Assembly (NCBI RefSeq): GCF_014281965.1 | Contig: NZ_JACFTB010000004.1 | Coordinates: 310,001-374,000, forward strand | Reading direction: 5' to 3' | DNA length: 64,000 bases | Source of the DNA: Rhodococcus sp. BP22 | GTDB lineage: Bacteria > Actinomycetota > Actinomycetes > Mycobacteriales > Mycobacteriaceae | Shown: piece after piece, positions 21,029 through 29,843 of the stretch | Numbering within the stretch: the first letter of the stretch is position 1 | Layout of the letters: every line of letters begins with the position of its first letter | The notes under the pieces: generated by a model | The model's input: only the letters and a program-made list of their open reading frames with translations | What the model was told of the DNA's origin: nothing | Databases searched by the model: none | Translations under genes and position numbers: made by a program

Positions 21029-21064
21029 ATGCCGGTGTCGTCCCACACGGGGCGGCACCGGCAT
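21029..21064. terminator. Bidirectional hairpin between convergent lipoprotein genes
   Basis: ATGCCGGTG (21029-21037) pairs with CACCGGCAT (21056-21064), with an inner stem CGTCCC/GGGGCG. It lies between a plus-strand and a minus-strand gene that converge, so it can serve both. The T-run is weak. Confidence 0.65.
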
Positions 21065-21113
21065 TTGCGTGTCCGGGATGAGGTGCTCGAGAAGGTAGCG
21101 CGCACGCGTCGTC

Positions 21114-21863
21114 TCATACGCCTCGGTCGGCGCCTCTGATGCGATCTACCGCCGTAGTGGCCAACTCGGTCACGACTGCGGGATCGAACGCATCCTGGCC
21201 GGTCCCGACAAGTTGCACGATCGTCGAATCGACGACGGCAACGACGACGTCCGAGACCAGTGTGTAACCGCCACTGTCGATGGTCAGACGAACCGAGACC
21301 GAAGCGTCGCCGATTGTGTTCTGCTCGCGACCTTCGAGTCGATAGTCCACGCGCACGCCGTCAGCGTCGGTGCCGGAGTACTCGGTGCACTCCGCGAAAG
21401 TGTTTTGAAGTGCAGTGAAGGCCTCTGCTGCCCCGCGGCCGGGGTAGCTCGCCGCGTCCTCGTCGAGCGAGGAGAAGTTCGGACCCGAGTAACGCACGTC
21501 GGCCACCGCAGATGCACCGGGCAGTTGTTGCTCGATCGGTGCGAGGACGTCGCCGCAGGCTTTCGGATCGGTGCCCGACCGGTCCGGTGCGTCGTACTCG
21601 GGAGCCGGATCCATGCCGAGATCACGGACCGGGTCGGGAATCGGCGCAAACCCTTCGGGGAGTAGATCCATGGTGAGCATCGCGGACTGTAGCGCCGCAG
21701 AATCGCTGATCGGCGATCCCAACAAGGGATCGGGTGCGGCGACAAGCGGGCCGAGTCCGACCTTCGGTGCGTCATCGGGCGCGGTCTCGGACCCACCGCA
21801 CGCGGCGGCCGACAACGCCGTCGCGACGGCCAGTGCAGTGAGCAGCAGTGGCCGCGAGCTCAT
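21114..21863 (-). CDS. Putative lipoprotein, function unknown
   Basis: A 249-residue predicted lipoprotein. The signal peptide ends in SAAACGGSE (lipobox Cys near 23). The mature part has a segment rich in Asp and Pro, two cysteines in a likely disulfide pair (DPKACGDVL and FAECTEYSG), and ends VDRIRGADRGV. Cysteine spacing and the VDYRLEGREQNTIGDASVSVRL strand pattern resemble the sensor/PknH-type extracellular folds of mycobacterial lipoproteins, but this is only a resemblance. Its ATG overlaps the stop of the upstream lipoprotein gene, so the two form an operon. The open frame upstream of this ATG is a shadow. Confidence 0.8.
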   Translation of the reverse strand: MSSRPLLLTALAVATALSAAACGGSETAPDDAPKVGLGPLVAAPDPLLGSPISDSAALQSAMLTMDLLPEGFAPIPDPVRDLGMDPAPEYDAPDRSGTDPKACGDVLAPIEQQLPGASAVADVRYSGPNFSSLDEDAASYPGRGAAEAFTALQNTFAECTEYSGTDADGVRVDYRLEGREQNTIGDASVSVRLTIDSGGYTLVSDVVVAVVDSTIVQLVGTGQDAFDPAVVTELATTAVDRIRGADRGV

Positions 21864-22786
21864 GGCGTGGTCCATCGAACGGTGTCGCTGATGTCCTGAC
21901 GCAGCACGGTCGATCCTTCGGGGTCGCTGTACTGCTGTTTGCCACCGACGGTGACCTCGCCCGACAACGGAAGTGGTTTGCCGGCGTCGACCTCGAGGGT
22001 TCCCGTTCCCGTCATGGTGTAGGAATCGATGGCCAGCGAACCGGCGTTGTCGGGCAGCTCCAGCGTGGTCGACTCGGGCGTCTGGTCTATCCGCAGGTCG
22101 ATGGTCAGGCGGTCGCCGTCCCGCGATCTCAGCGTTGCGGTCGTCACCTGGTTGAGCGTCACTCCGCTGATGACCTGTTGTTCCACGGTCCACACCGCGC
22201 CGACGCCGATCTCGGCGTCCGGATACGAGACCGACCGGTACACGGCCTGGTTCAGCGCCTGCTCGATGGCCGCACGTGCTGAATCCTGTGACTCGTCCGA
22301 CGGAGTGATCGTCAGTGCAGTGACCGCCCCGGCATCGGTCATGGTCAAGCCGGCAGCCGAACCTTCCGCCGGCGCCAACGCGTCGGTGAGTCGTTGGTCT
22401 GCTGATGTCGCCTTGCCGACGCGAAGGTTCACCGTGTCGGAGGAGCCCATGTCCGTCGCGGTCAACGGCAGGGTGAGCTCGGGGGTGGAGAAGTCCTGCA
22501 CTGCCTGATCGTCGATCTGCTGAGTCACTGCCGAACGGGTGGAGAGCTGAACCGTCTGATCGCCGCTTCGCACAGAGGTCACGGTCGATCGTGGTTCCAC
22601 ACCCGGGTCCAACAGGGTTGTCGTCACCGGGGTGACGGGCAGCGATACGCCGGAGGTAGGGGACGAGCTCATTGCCGCCGACGTGTCCTCCCCGGAGGAG
22701 GTGCATGCCGTCATGAGAGCGGCGATAGCGGCGACGGCGGCAAGACCGCGTAGACGTCGTGCGGAGGTTTCGGAAGTCGAGATCAC
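21860..22786 (-). CDS. Putative lipoprotein, beta-rich, function unknown
   Basis: A 308-residue predicted lipoprotein. The proposed GTG start gives an Arg-containing N region, a hydrophobic stretch ([12 protein letters not shown]) and the lipobox LMTACTSS. The mature domain is rich in Thr and Val with alternating strand pattern ([32 protein letters not shown]) and ends in VRWTTP; I do not recognise an enzyme motif. It heads a two-gene minus-strand operon and is divergent from lspA, the peptidase that would process both lipoproteins. The 72 or so bases between them should contain both promoters. Confidence 0.8.
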   Translation of the reverse strand: MISTSETSARRLRGLAAVAAIAALMTACTSSGEDTSAAMSSSPTSGVSLPVTPVTTTLLDPGVEPRSTVTSVRSGDQTVQLSTRSAVTQQIDDQAVQDFSTPELTLPLTATDMGSSDTVNLRVGKATSADQRLTDALAPAEGSAAGLTMTDAGAVTALTITPSDESQDSARAAIEQALNQAVYRSVSYPDAEIGVGAVWTVEQQVISGVTLNQVTTATLRSRDGDRLTIDLRIDQTPESTTLELPDNAGSLAIDSYTMTGTGTLEVDAGKPLPLSGEVTVGGKQQYSDPEGSTVLRQDISDTVRWTTP

Positions 22787-22876
22787 GGCACCCAGATTAC
22801 GGACACGGCACCCGCGAGAGTGGTCGCCACCGGTCCGGATGTGTGGTGCGAGGTCCCGATGCGACATGATGGGGGT

Positions 22877-23518
22877 GTGAGTGAAGACCGCCCGACCGAT
22901 CCGACCAGCCCCGACAGTACTACCGAGACGCCCGACGCCGCGCACGTAGGCGCCCATATTCCTGCGGAATCCACGAAGTCGGACGGCGTGCCCGACAAGC
23001 CGCTGCGTACCCGGATGCTCGTTGTGATCGCGGTGGTCGTGCTCGCGTTCGACCTTGCAACCAAGATCGCCGTCGTCCATTGGATTTCGCCGGGCAGACC
23101 GGTCGAGATTTTCGGCGATGTCGTCACCTTGCGCGTGGTGCGCAACCCCGGCGCCGCGTTCTCGATGGCAACCGGGATGACCTGGTTGCTCACCATCGTG
23201 GCGGTGTGCGTCGTGATCGGCGTGATTCGGATCGGACGAACGTTGCGTTCGCCCTGGTGGGCCCTCGGCCTCGGTCTCGTTCTCGGTGGCGCGCTCGGAA
23301 ATCTCATCGATCGCTTCTTTCGTTCCCCAGGTCCGTTGCAAGGGCACGTGGTCGATTTCGTGTCGGTGGGGTGGTGGCCGGTGTTCAATGTCGCCGACTC
23401 CTCTATCGTGTGCGGCGCAATTCTTCTGGTCGCGTTGAGCCTGTTCGGGCTCGAACCGAACGGTAGACGTACCGAGTCGAAGAAGAACACCACAGCGACG
23501 ACGGCAGTGGAAAAATGA
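22877..23518 (+). CDS. lspA: Lipoprotein signal peptidase II
   Basis: LspA cleaves signal peptides of prolipoproteins after lipid attachment; it is a membrane aspartyl protease. The product has a hydrophilic N-terminal extension of about 40 residues, as in mycobacteria, then four membrane segments. Catalytic and conserved motifs are [23 protein letters not shown] and [22 protein letters not shown] (the Asp residues of NLID and NVAD form the active site). I chose GTG 22877 (213 residues); ATG 22859, with GAGG upstream, is an alternative. The stop overlaps the rluD start. Confidence 0.94.
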   Translation: MSEDRPTDPTSPDSTTETPDAAHVGAHIPAESTKSDGVPDKPLRTRMLVVIAVVVLAFDLATKIAVVHWISPGRPVEIFGDVVTLRVVRNPGAAFSMATGMTWLLTIVAVCVVIGVIRIGRTLRSPWWALGLGLVLGGALGNLIDRFFRSPGPLQGHVVDFVSVGWWPVFNVADSSIVCGAILLVALSLFGLEPNGRRTESKKNTTATTAVEK

Positions 23519-24441
23519 GGGAATCACGTTCGATGCCGGTTCCCGACGGACTCGACGGCATGCGTGTCGACGCAGGCGTCTCTCGGCTGCTCGGCTTCTC
23601 CAGGACGGTGGTGGCCACGCTCGCCGAAGAGGGCTCGGTGGTTGTCGACGGTGCCAAGGTCGGTAAATCCGACCGCCTGTCGGCAGGCACGTGGCTCGAG
23701 GTCGAACTGCCCGAGCCCGCCCGTGAGTTGACGGTCGTGGCGCAGCCGGTCCCGGGAATGGCCATTCTCTACGCCGACGACGATATCGTCGCGGTGGACA
23801 AGCCGGTCGGAGTGGCTGCGCATGCGAGCGTCGGCTGGACCGGACCTACCGTGATCGGTGGACTGGCTGCTGCCGGGTATCGAATCTCGACGTCCGGGTC
23901 GCACGAGCGTCAGGGCATCGTGCATCGCCTCGACGTCGGTACCTCGGGTGTGATGATGGTTGCTACGTCCGAGCGCGCGTACACGGTCCTCAAGCGCGCG
24001 TTCAAGGAGCGCACCATCTCCAAGCGGTATCACGCTCTGGTGCAAGGACATCCGGACCCGAGCAGCGGGACGATCGATGCCCCGATCGGGCGTCACGGCA
24101 GCAACGATTGGAAGTTCGCTGTACGTGCCGACGGCAAAGCCAGTGTGACGCACTACGACACGATCGAGGCTTTTCAGGCTGCGAGCCTGTTGGACGTGCA
24201 CCTCGAGACCGGTCGCACTCATCAGATCCGGGTGCATTTCTCGGCGCTCCGGCATCCTTGCTGTGGCGACCTGACGTACGGTGCGGACCCGAAACTCGCA
24301 GCACGGCTCGGGCTCGAGCGTCAGTGGCTGCACGCCAAGTCGTTGGGGTTCACGCACCCATCCGACGGACGGTGGGTCGAGATCGAAAGCGAGTATCCCG
24401 CTGATCTTCAGCACGCGCTGGAGGTATTGCGCAAGGCATGA
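23515..24441 (+). CDS. rluD: RluA/RluD-family 23S rRNA pseudouridine synthase
   Basis: This enzyme converts uridines in RNA, probably in 23S rRNA, to pseudouridine. The 308-residue product has an N-terminal S4 RNA-binding domain (about 15-65) and the catalytic domain with [14 protein letters not shown], whose Asp is the nucleophile, then KRYHALVQG and [12 protein letters not shown]. The lspA-rluD pair overlaps by four bases (ATGA) and matches Rv1539-Rv1540 of M. tuberculosis. Assignment to RluD rather than another RluA-type target is by synteny. Confidence 0.93.
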   Translation: MRESRSMPVPDGLDGMRVDAGVSRLLGFSRTVVATLAEEGSVVVDGAKVGKSDRLSAGTWLEVELPEPARELTVVAQPVPGMAILYADDDIVAVDKPVGVAAHASVGWTGPTVIGGLAAAGYRISTSGSHERQGIVHRLDVGTSGVMMVATSERAYTVLKRAFKERTISKRYHALVQGHPDPSSGTIDAPIGRHGSNDWKFAVRADGKASVTHYDTIEAFQAASLLDVHLETGRTHQIRVHFSALRHPCCGDLTYGADPKLAARLGLERQWLHAKSLGFTHPSDGRWVEIESEYPADLQHALEVLRKA

Positions 24442-25103
24442 GACGGTTCGGCGGGGTACTCGAGGCCGGCGTATTGCTGGCAGTCGTGGTGGGACTGCTC
24501 TGGTTGGTCGGGGCGATGAATCCGCTTCCACGACCCGGGGTGAACACCGATCGACTCGGGCCGGACAACGGCGAGGTGGTGTCGGATTACCTCGACATGG
24601 CGCGGGGGACCCTGCGCGGTGTCGATGACGGCAATCCGCGTTGGGCTCTCGTTTCTTTCGACTCGCCTCTCTCCCCGCAGCGGCTGGTTGCAGTTGCCGA
24701 CGGCGAACGGATTGCGCGGGTACTTCTGCGAGTGCCGATGGACCGTGTGCAGAGTCAGGTGATCGACATCGGTGTCGCGGGGAGCGAGCAATCCGTGCTG
24801 GGGGCAGAGAGCCTCGCTGCGTCGCGTCTCGGCATGAGCGCCGGCCAGTGGGACCGTCAATCTCAGATCGACGCCGCATCGGCCGCGCGGCTCGGCTCCG
24901 GCTGCGATTGTGTCGTCGGCGCGGTACTCCGTGCCACTCCATCGGCGTTGCTTTCCATCGAGAACACCGAGGGAGTACGGGCGGTCGAAGCGCTGCCCGC
25001 CGACGCGATTTCCGGGCGCTTCGCGGTGCGAGTGCTGCTTCCCGAATTCGTTTCCGTCGTGGGCCCCCTTCCCGACGACGGGCCCGTGCCGCCGCCACGA
25101 TGA
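24438..25103 (+). CDS. Membrane-anchored protein coupled to rluD, function unknown
   Basis: A 221-residue protein with one N-terminal membrane helix ([22 protein letters not shown]), so the rest is probably extracytoplasmic. The exported part has a cysteine pair, SGCDCVVG, and a proline-rich C terminus; the [22 protein letters not shown] segment looks like an alpha/beta domain. I do not recognise the family. Its ATG overlaps the rluD stop (ATGA), so it is translated with lspA-rluD. The Cys-x-Cys could form a disulfide or bind metal. Confidence 0.8.
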   Translation: MRRFGGVLEAGVLLAVVVGLLWLVGAMNPLPRPGVNTDRLGPDNGEVVSDYLDMARGTLRGVDDGNPRWALVSFDSPLSPQRLVAVADGERIARVLLRVPMDRVQSQVIDIGVAGSEQSVLGAESLAASRLGMSAGQWDRQSQIDAASAARLGSGCDCVVGAVLRATPSALLSIENTEGVRAVEALPADAISGRFAVRVLLPEFVSVVGPLPDDGPVPPPR

Positions 25104-25208
25104 CGTGTCGCTGATCCTCTCGAGGTCGAGGCGGGTCGATCGACTTCCGTCTCTTTCGTCACACCTGTCACGAGAGCTGCAGGACACGGTCATCGTTCTC
25201 TCAGGACA

Positions 25209-25250
25209 CACCGACAGCATGGAAAATCTGTCGGTTCGAACGCTTAGAGT
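25209..25250 (+). promoter_or_regulatory. PafBC/RecA-NDp-like damage promoter motif before dnaE1
   Basis: TGTCGGTT (25229-25236) and TAGAGT (25245-25250) are separated by exactly 8 bases. This matches the mycobacterial LexA-independent DNA-damage promoter TGTCRGTG-N8-TANNNT (activated by PafBC) except for the last base of the first block. CACCGACA (25209-25216) upstream is the same block inverted, so ACCGACA and TGTCGGT form a 7-base inverted repeat with a 12-base spacer. It lies about 100 bases before dnaE1. The match is by eye. Confidence 0.5.
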
Positions 25251-25350
25251 GGGTGAGCTTCGGTATAGATCTTTCCCGCTGGCGCGATGGGCACTGCCCG
25301 AGAACTTCGACCGAGATTCACACACAGTTCGACCTTCAGGAGACATGTTC

Positions 25351-28300
25351 GTGGCTGACTCGTTCGTTCATCTGCATAACCACACCGAGTACTCGATGCT
25401 CGACGGGGCCGCGAAGATCGCGCCGATGTTCGCCGAGGCCGGACGCTTGGGGATGACCGCGGTTGGGATGACCGACCACGGCAACATGTACGGCGCGAGC
25501 GAGTTCTACAACGAGGCCAAGAAGGCGGGCATCAAGCCGATCATCGGCATCGAGGCGTATGTCGCGCCCGAGTCGAGATTCAACAAGAAGCGTGTGCTCT
25601 GGGGCGACCGTAGTCAGAAGTCCGACGACGTGTCCGGCAGTGGCGCGTACACCCACATGACGATGGTCGCCGAGAATGCCACCGGTCTGCGCAACCTGTT
25701 CAAGTTGTCCTCGCTGGCATCCATCGAGGGCCAATTGGGCAAGTGGGCACGGATGGACGAAGAGCTCATCGCCACACATGCAGAAGGCATCATCGCCACC
25801 ACCGGGTGCCCGTCGGGTGAGGTACAGACGCGACTTCGGCTCGGTCAGGACCGCGAGGCGATGGAGGCTGCCGCCAAGTGGCAGGAAATCTGGGGCCCGG
25901 AGAACTTCTTCGTCGAGTTGATGGACCACGGGTTGTCGATCGAGCGCCGAGTCCGTGAAGGTCTGCTCGAGATCAGCAAGAAGCTCTCGATCCCGCCACT
26001 CGCCACGAACGACTGCCATTACGTCACGAAAGATGCAGCGGTCAATCACGAGGCGCTGCTGTGCATTCAGACGGGCAAGACTCTCAGCGATCCCACCCGC
26101 TTCAAGTTCGACGGCGACGGTTACTACCTCAAGTCTGCGGCAGAGATGCGCGAACTATGGGACGACCAGGTTCCTGGCGCCTGCGACAGCACGCTTGCCA
26201 TTGCCGAGCGCGTCCAGCCTTACGACGACGTGTGGGCGCACCGTGACCGTATGCCGATCTTCCCTGTCCCCGAAGGACACACCCAGGGAACGTGGCTTCG
26301 GCACGAGGTCATGACCGGGCTGGACCGTCGTTTCCCTGACGGCCCGACCGAGGAATACCTCGCCCGGGCCGAATACGAGATCGGCGTCATCCTCGAAATG
26401 GGGTTCCCCGCGTACTTCCTCGTCGTCGGAGACCTCATCAACCACGCAAAGGCCGTCGGCATCCGAGTAGGGCCCGGCCGTGGCTCGGCTGCAGGCTCGC
26501 TCGTGGCGTACTCGATGGGTATCACCAATATCGATCCGCTTCCGCACGGACTGTTGTTCGAGCGGTTCCTGAACCCTGAGCGCGTGTCGATGCCCGATAT
26601 CGATATCGACTTCGATGATCGCCGGCGCGGTGAGATGGTCCGCTATGCAACCGAGAAGTGGGGCAGCGACCGCGTCGCTCAGGTCATCACCTTCGGAACC
26701 ATCAAGACGAAGGCCGCGATCAAGGATGCCGCGCGTGTTCAGTTCGGGCAGCCAGGGTTCGGTATCGCCGATCAGATCACCAAGGCGCTTCCACCTCCCA
26801 TCATGGCCAAGGACATCTCGGTTGCCGGAATCACCGATCCGGCGCACGAGCGATACAAGGAAGCCACCGAAGTCCGTGCACTGATCGATTCCAATCCCGA
26901 CGTCGCGACGATCTACAAAACGGCCAAGGGTCTCGAAGGGCTGATCCGTAACGCCGGCGTGCACGCCTGCGCGGTGATCATGTCCTCCGAGCCGCTCACC
27001 GACGCGATCCCGGTCTGGAAGCGTGCGCAGGACGGCGCGATCATCACCGGCTGGGACTACCCGTCGTGTGAGGCGATCGGCCTGCTCAAGATGGACTTCC
27101 TCGGCCTGCGAAACCTCACCGTCATCGGTGATGCAATCGAGAACATCAAGGCCAACAGGGGTATCGACATCGATCTCGATGCGTTACCGCTCGATGATCC
27201 GGCGACGTTCGAATTGCTTTCGCGCGGTGACACTCTCGGTGTGTTCCAGCTCGACGGCAGTGCAATGCGAGACCTGCTCCGACGCATGCAGCCCACCGGA
27301 TTCGAGGACATCGTCGCAGTTCTCGCGTTGTACCGCCCGGGCCCGATGGGTATGAACTCGCACAACGATTACGCAGATCGTAAGAATGGTCGACAAGAGG
27401 TCAAGCCCATCCACGCCGAACTCGAAGAACCACTCAAAGTGATTCTCGGCGAGACCTACGGACTGGTCGTGTACCAGGAGCAGATCATGCAGTTGGCGCA
27501 GAAGGTGGCCGGGTACTCGCTCGGCCAGGCCGACCTGCTGCGTCGGGCGATGGGTAAGAAGAAACTTTCGGAGCTGGAGAAGGCGTATGCCGGTTTCCGG
27601 CAGGGCATGCTGGACAACAGTTTTTCCGAGGCAGCTATCAAGGCGCTGTGGGATACGGTTCTGCCGTTCGCCGGATACGCGTTCAACAAGTCGCACTCCG
27701 CCGGTTACGGTCTGGTGTCCTACTGGACGGCGTATCTGAAGGCGAACTACCCCGCCGAATACATGGCAGGGCTTCTTACCAGTGTCGGCGACGACAAGGA
27801 CAAGGCAGCGCTGTATCTGGCCGACTGCCGCAAGCTCGGTATCACCGTATTGCCGCCGGACGTCAACGAATCCGAACTCAACTTCGCCTCCGTCGGCACG
27901 GACATTCGTTTCGGTCTCGGCGCAGTGCGTAACGTCGGCACCAACGTCGTGGCCTCCATTCTTCGTGCGAGGTCGGAGAAGTCGAAGTACACCGATTTCT
28001 CCGATTATCTCCAGAAGATCGATGCGGTTGCATGTAGCAAGAAGGTCACCGAGTCGCTCATCAAGGCGGGCGCCTTCGATTCACTGGACCACCCTCGAAA
28101 AGGGTTGATGCTCATTCACGCCGACGCTATCGATGCGGTGATGGGTACCAAGAAGGCCGAGGCGATCGGGCAGTTCGATCTCTTCGGCGGCGAGGACGCC
28201 GACGAGTCGATCTCGGCGGTGTTCAATGTGCGTGTTCCGGACGAGGAGTGGGATTCGAAGCATCGGCTGGCACTCGAACGAGAAATGCTCGGTCTGTATG

Positions 28301-28887
28301 TGTCCGGTCACCCGCTGTTGGGTGTTGAGCACATGTTGAATGCGCAGTCGGACACCAACATTCCGGCGATTCTCGAAGGCGATGTCAAGGACGGCACTCA
28401 GGTCACCATCGGCGGAATTCTCGCCTCGGTCAACCGGCGCGTCAACAAGAACGGCCTTACCTGGGCATCGGCGCAACTGGAAGACCTCGTCGGCGGCATC
28501 GAGGTGCTGTTCTTCCCACAGGCGTATTCGGTCTTCGGCGCAGATGTGACCGAAGATTCCGTGGTGCTGGTCAAGGGTCGAGTGTCGGTGCGTGACGATC
28601 GGATTTCACTGATCGCCAACGATCTCGCGGTACCGGACCTCTCGGCTGTCGGAGTTGCGAAGCCATTGGCCGTCAGTCTTCCGACCCGTCAGTGCACGGC
28701 GGACAAAGTCGGTGCACTGAAGAAGATATTGATGTCTCACCCGGGTACTTCGGATGTGCATCTGCGTCTGGTCAGCGGAGACAAGGTGACCGCAATGAAG
28801 CTCGACGACAGTCTGCGGGTTACCCCGACGTCGGCGTTGATGGGTGATTTGAAGGCACTGTTCGGTCCTGGCTGCTTGGCAGGCTGA
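25351..28887 (+). CDS. dnaE1: DNA polymerase III alpha subunit DnaE1
   Basis: DnaE1 is the essential replicative polymerase. The 1178-residue product begins with the PHP domain ([19 protein letters not shown]; in mycobacteria this domain is the proofreading nuclease). The polymerase palm follows, with [16 protein letters not shown] and catalytic [15 protein letters not shown], then the [14 protein letters not shown] and [14 protein letters not shown] segments, a clamp-binding QFDLF near 940 and the C-terminal OB fold. ATG 25345 is only 2 bases from AGGAG, while GTG 25351 is 8 bases away, so I prefer the GTG. Open frame upstream is not coding. Confidence 0.97.
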   Translation: MADSFVHLHNHTEYSMLDGAAKIAPMFAEAGRLGMTAVGMTDHGNMYGASEFYNEAKKAGIKPIIGIEAYVAPESRFNKKRVLWGDRSQKSDDVSGSGAYTHMTMVAENATGLRNLFKLSSLASIEGQLGKWARMDEELIATHAEGIIATTGCPSGEVQTRLRLGQDREAMEAAAKWQEIWGPENFFVELMDHGLSIERRVREGLLEISKKLSIPPLATNDCHYVTKDAAVNHEALLCIQTGKTLSDPTRFKFDGDGYYLKSAAEMRELWDDQVPGACDSTLAIAERVQPYDDVWAHRDRMPIFPVPEGHTQGTWLRHEVMTGLDRRFPDGPTEEYLARAEYEIGVILEMGFPAYFLVVGDLINHAKAVGIRVGPGRGSAAGSLVAYSMGITNIDPLPHGLLFERFLNPERVSMPDIDIDFDDRRRGEMVRYATEKWGSDRVAQVITFGTIKTKAAIKDAARVQFGQPGFGIADQITKALPPPIMAKDISVAGITDPAHERYKEATEVRALIDSNPDVATIYKTAKGLEGLIRNAGVHACAVIMSSEPLTDAIPVWKRAQDGAIITGWDYPSCEAIGLLKMDFLGLRNLTVIGDAIENIKANRGIDIDLDALPLDDPATFELLSRGDTLGVFQLDGSAMRDLLRRMQPTGFEDIVAVLALYRPGPMGMNSHNDYADRKNGRQEVKPIHAELEEPLKVILGETYGLVVYQEQIMQLAQKVAGYSLGQADLLRRAMGKKKLSELEKAYAGFRQGMLDNSFSEAAIKALWDTVLPFAGYAFNKSHSAGYGLVSYWTAYLKANYPAEYMAGLLTSVGDDKDKAALYLADCRKLGITVLPPDVNESELNFASVGTDIRFGLGAVRNVGTNVVASILRARSEKSKYTDFSDYLQKIDAVACSKKVTESLIKAGAFDSLDHPRKGLMLIHADAIDAVMGTKKAEAIGQFDLFGGEDADESISAVFNVRVPDEEWDSKHRLALEREMLGLYVSGHPLLGVEHMLNAQSDTNIPAILEGDVKDGTQVTIGGILASVNRRVNKNGLTWASAQLEDLVGGIEVLFFPQAYSVFGADVTEDSVVLVKGRVSVRDDRISLIANDLAVPDLSAVGVAKPLAVSLPTRQCTADKVGALKKILMSHPGTSDVHLRLVSGDKVTAMKLDDSLRVTPTSALMGDLKALFGPGCLAG

Positions 28888-29104
28888 CCGCTTCTGCGAG
28901 CCTCAGGGACCACCAGGCGAGGACCGTGACGCATGCGCTGCCGAGCACGGCTACCTGCAGGGAAGTAGTCAGTGTTAGTGCGCCGAGGAACACCAGAACG
29001 CCTACAGCTAGAGCTTCGAGCTTGTACACCGGCCACGGTGTGCCGGCGATATCCACAGTGCGCAAGCGCGTGCGCGTACCGGCTGTCGTCTCGGCGTGTG
29101 ACAT
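28820..29104 (-). CDS. Small membrane protein overlapping dnaE1 3' end
   Basis: A 94-residue product: a 35-residue cytoplasmic part ([19 protein letters not shown]), then two hydrophobic stretches ([16 protein letters not shown] and [17 protein letters not shown]). GGAG lies 7 bases before its ATG. The last 68 bases run antisense through the 3' end of dnaE1, which includes the tail [13 protein letters not shown] do not recognise a family. The good ribosome-binding site and membrane topology make it more likely real than a shadow; the true stop could matter for dnaE1 mRNA. Confidence 0.65.
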   Translation of the reverse strand: MSHAETTAGTRTRLRTVDIAGTPWPVYKLEALAVGVLVFLGALTLTTSLQVAVLGSACVTVLAWWSLRLAEAVSLPSSQDRTVPSNHPSTPTSG

Positions 29105-29265
29105 CTCGTTGCTCCAATCGGAGGTAGCGCATTCTTGTTCAGGTTATACGTACCCAAGGTTTCGGGCTACCGAACTTCGGTGTCGGGTATTCCCTGTCAT
29201 CGCGCAACCGGGAAGAAAGTCGGCACTGGTGGCATGGGGGCCCGAGTAGGTGTTGACTGGACGCC

Positions 29266-29700
29266 ATGCCGTTGACAGGGGAATACGAACCGAGCACCTC
29301 CGACTGGGCCCGTAAGCAGGCCGAACTTGTCGAGGAATCGGGGGGCACGCAAGGCACATCCATGAATGGAATGCCGGTAGTTCTGCTGACCACCAAGGGG
29401 AACAAGACGGGCAAGCTCCGTAAAACACCGTTGATGAGGGTCGAGCACGACGGTGAGTACGCCGTCGTTGCGTCACTGGGCGGAGCTCCGAAGCATCCGG
29501 TTTGGTACTACAACGTGGTGGCGAATCCGAATGTCGAATTGCAGGACGGTACGGACAAGGCCGACTACTTAGCGCGGGAAGTCACCGGCGAGGATAAAGC
29601 GGTGTGGTGGGAACGCGCTGTTGCCGCGTACCCCGACTACGCGGATTACCAGAAGAAGACAGATCGCGAAATACCGGTCTTCGTTTTGAGTAAGGCCTGA
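29266..29700 (+). CDS. Nitroreductase-family deazaflavin (F420)-dependent oxidoreductase
   Basis: This 144-residue protein belongs to the Ddn/DUF385 family of small split-barrel enzymes that use F420H2 in mycobacteria and rhodococci. Family motifs are [50 protein letters not shown] and W-x2[24 protein letters not shown]. M. tuberculosis Rv1558, of the same family, also lies near ilvA. The physiological substrate is unknown; relatives reduce quinones and activate nitroimidazoles. A 21-base tandem duplication spans its stop codon. Confidence 0.9.
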   Translation: MPLTGEYEPSTSDWARKQAELVEESGGTQGTSMNGMPVVLLTTKGNKTGKLRKTPLMRVEHDGEYAVVASLGGAPKHPVWYYNVVANPNVELQDGTDKADYLAREVTGEDKAVWWERAVAAYPDYADYQKKTDREIPVFVLSKA

Positions 29701-29725
29701 CAGGTACTGAGTAAGGCCTGAGAGG
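29687..29725. repeat. 21-base tandem duplication across a stop codon
   Basis: TGAGTAAGGCCTGA-cagg (29687-29704) is repeated as TGAGTAAGGCCTGA-gagg (29708-29725), 17 of 18 positions identical with a 21-base period. The first copy contains the end of the nitroreductase gene (SKA and stop). It looks like a recent slippage or short duplication. Confidence 0.85.
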
Positions 29726-29823
29726 CGTCTGGGGTGAACTCGCTCCCAACGCGACTGCCGGTGTCTCGAGGGTCACACCCTAGCAGGTCTCGGTCATCGG
29801 GAACGCGTCGTTCTCACGGTGCG

Positions 29824-29839
29824 AGACGACGTATCGTCT
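29824..29839. promoter_or_regulatory. Palindrome at the start of the OYE-type oxidoreductase gene
   Basis: AGACGA-CGTA-TCGTCT is a perfect 6-base-arm inverted repeat that ends 4 bases before the GTG start. No ribosome-binding site fits between, so the message may be leaderless and the palindrome a repressor site over the promoter start. No regulator gene lies next to it. Confidence 0.4.
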
Positions 29840-29843
29840 ATTT

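Noticed and set aside
25229-25250. SOS (LexA) box upstream of dnaE1
   Set aside because: TTCGAACG is present, but not the TCGAAC-N4-GTTCGA arrangement; the fit to the PafBC-type motif is better.
25104-25350. N-terminal extension of dnaE1 by 145 codons
   Set aside because: The DnaE1 family starts just before [11 protein letters not shown]; the extension overlaps the upstream gene and the promoter region.
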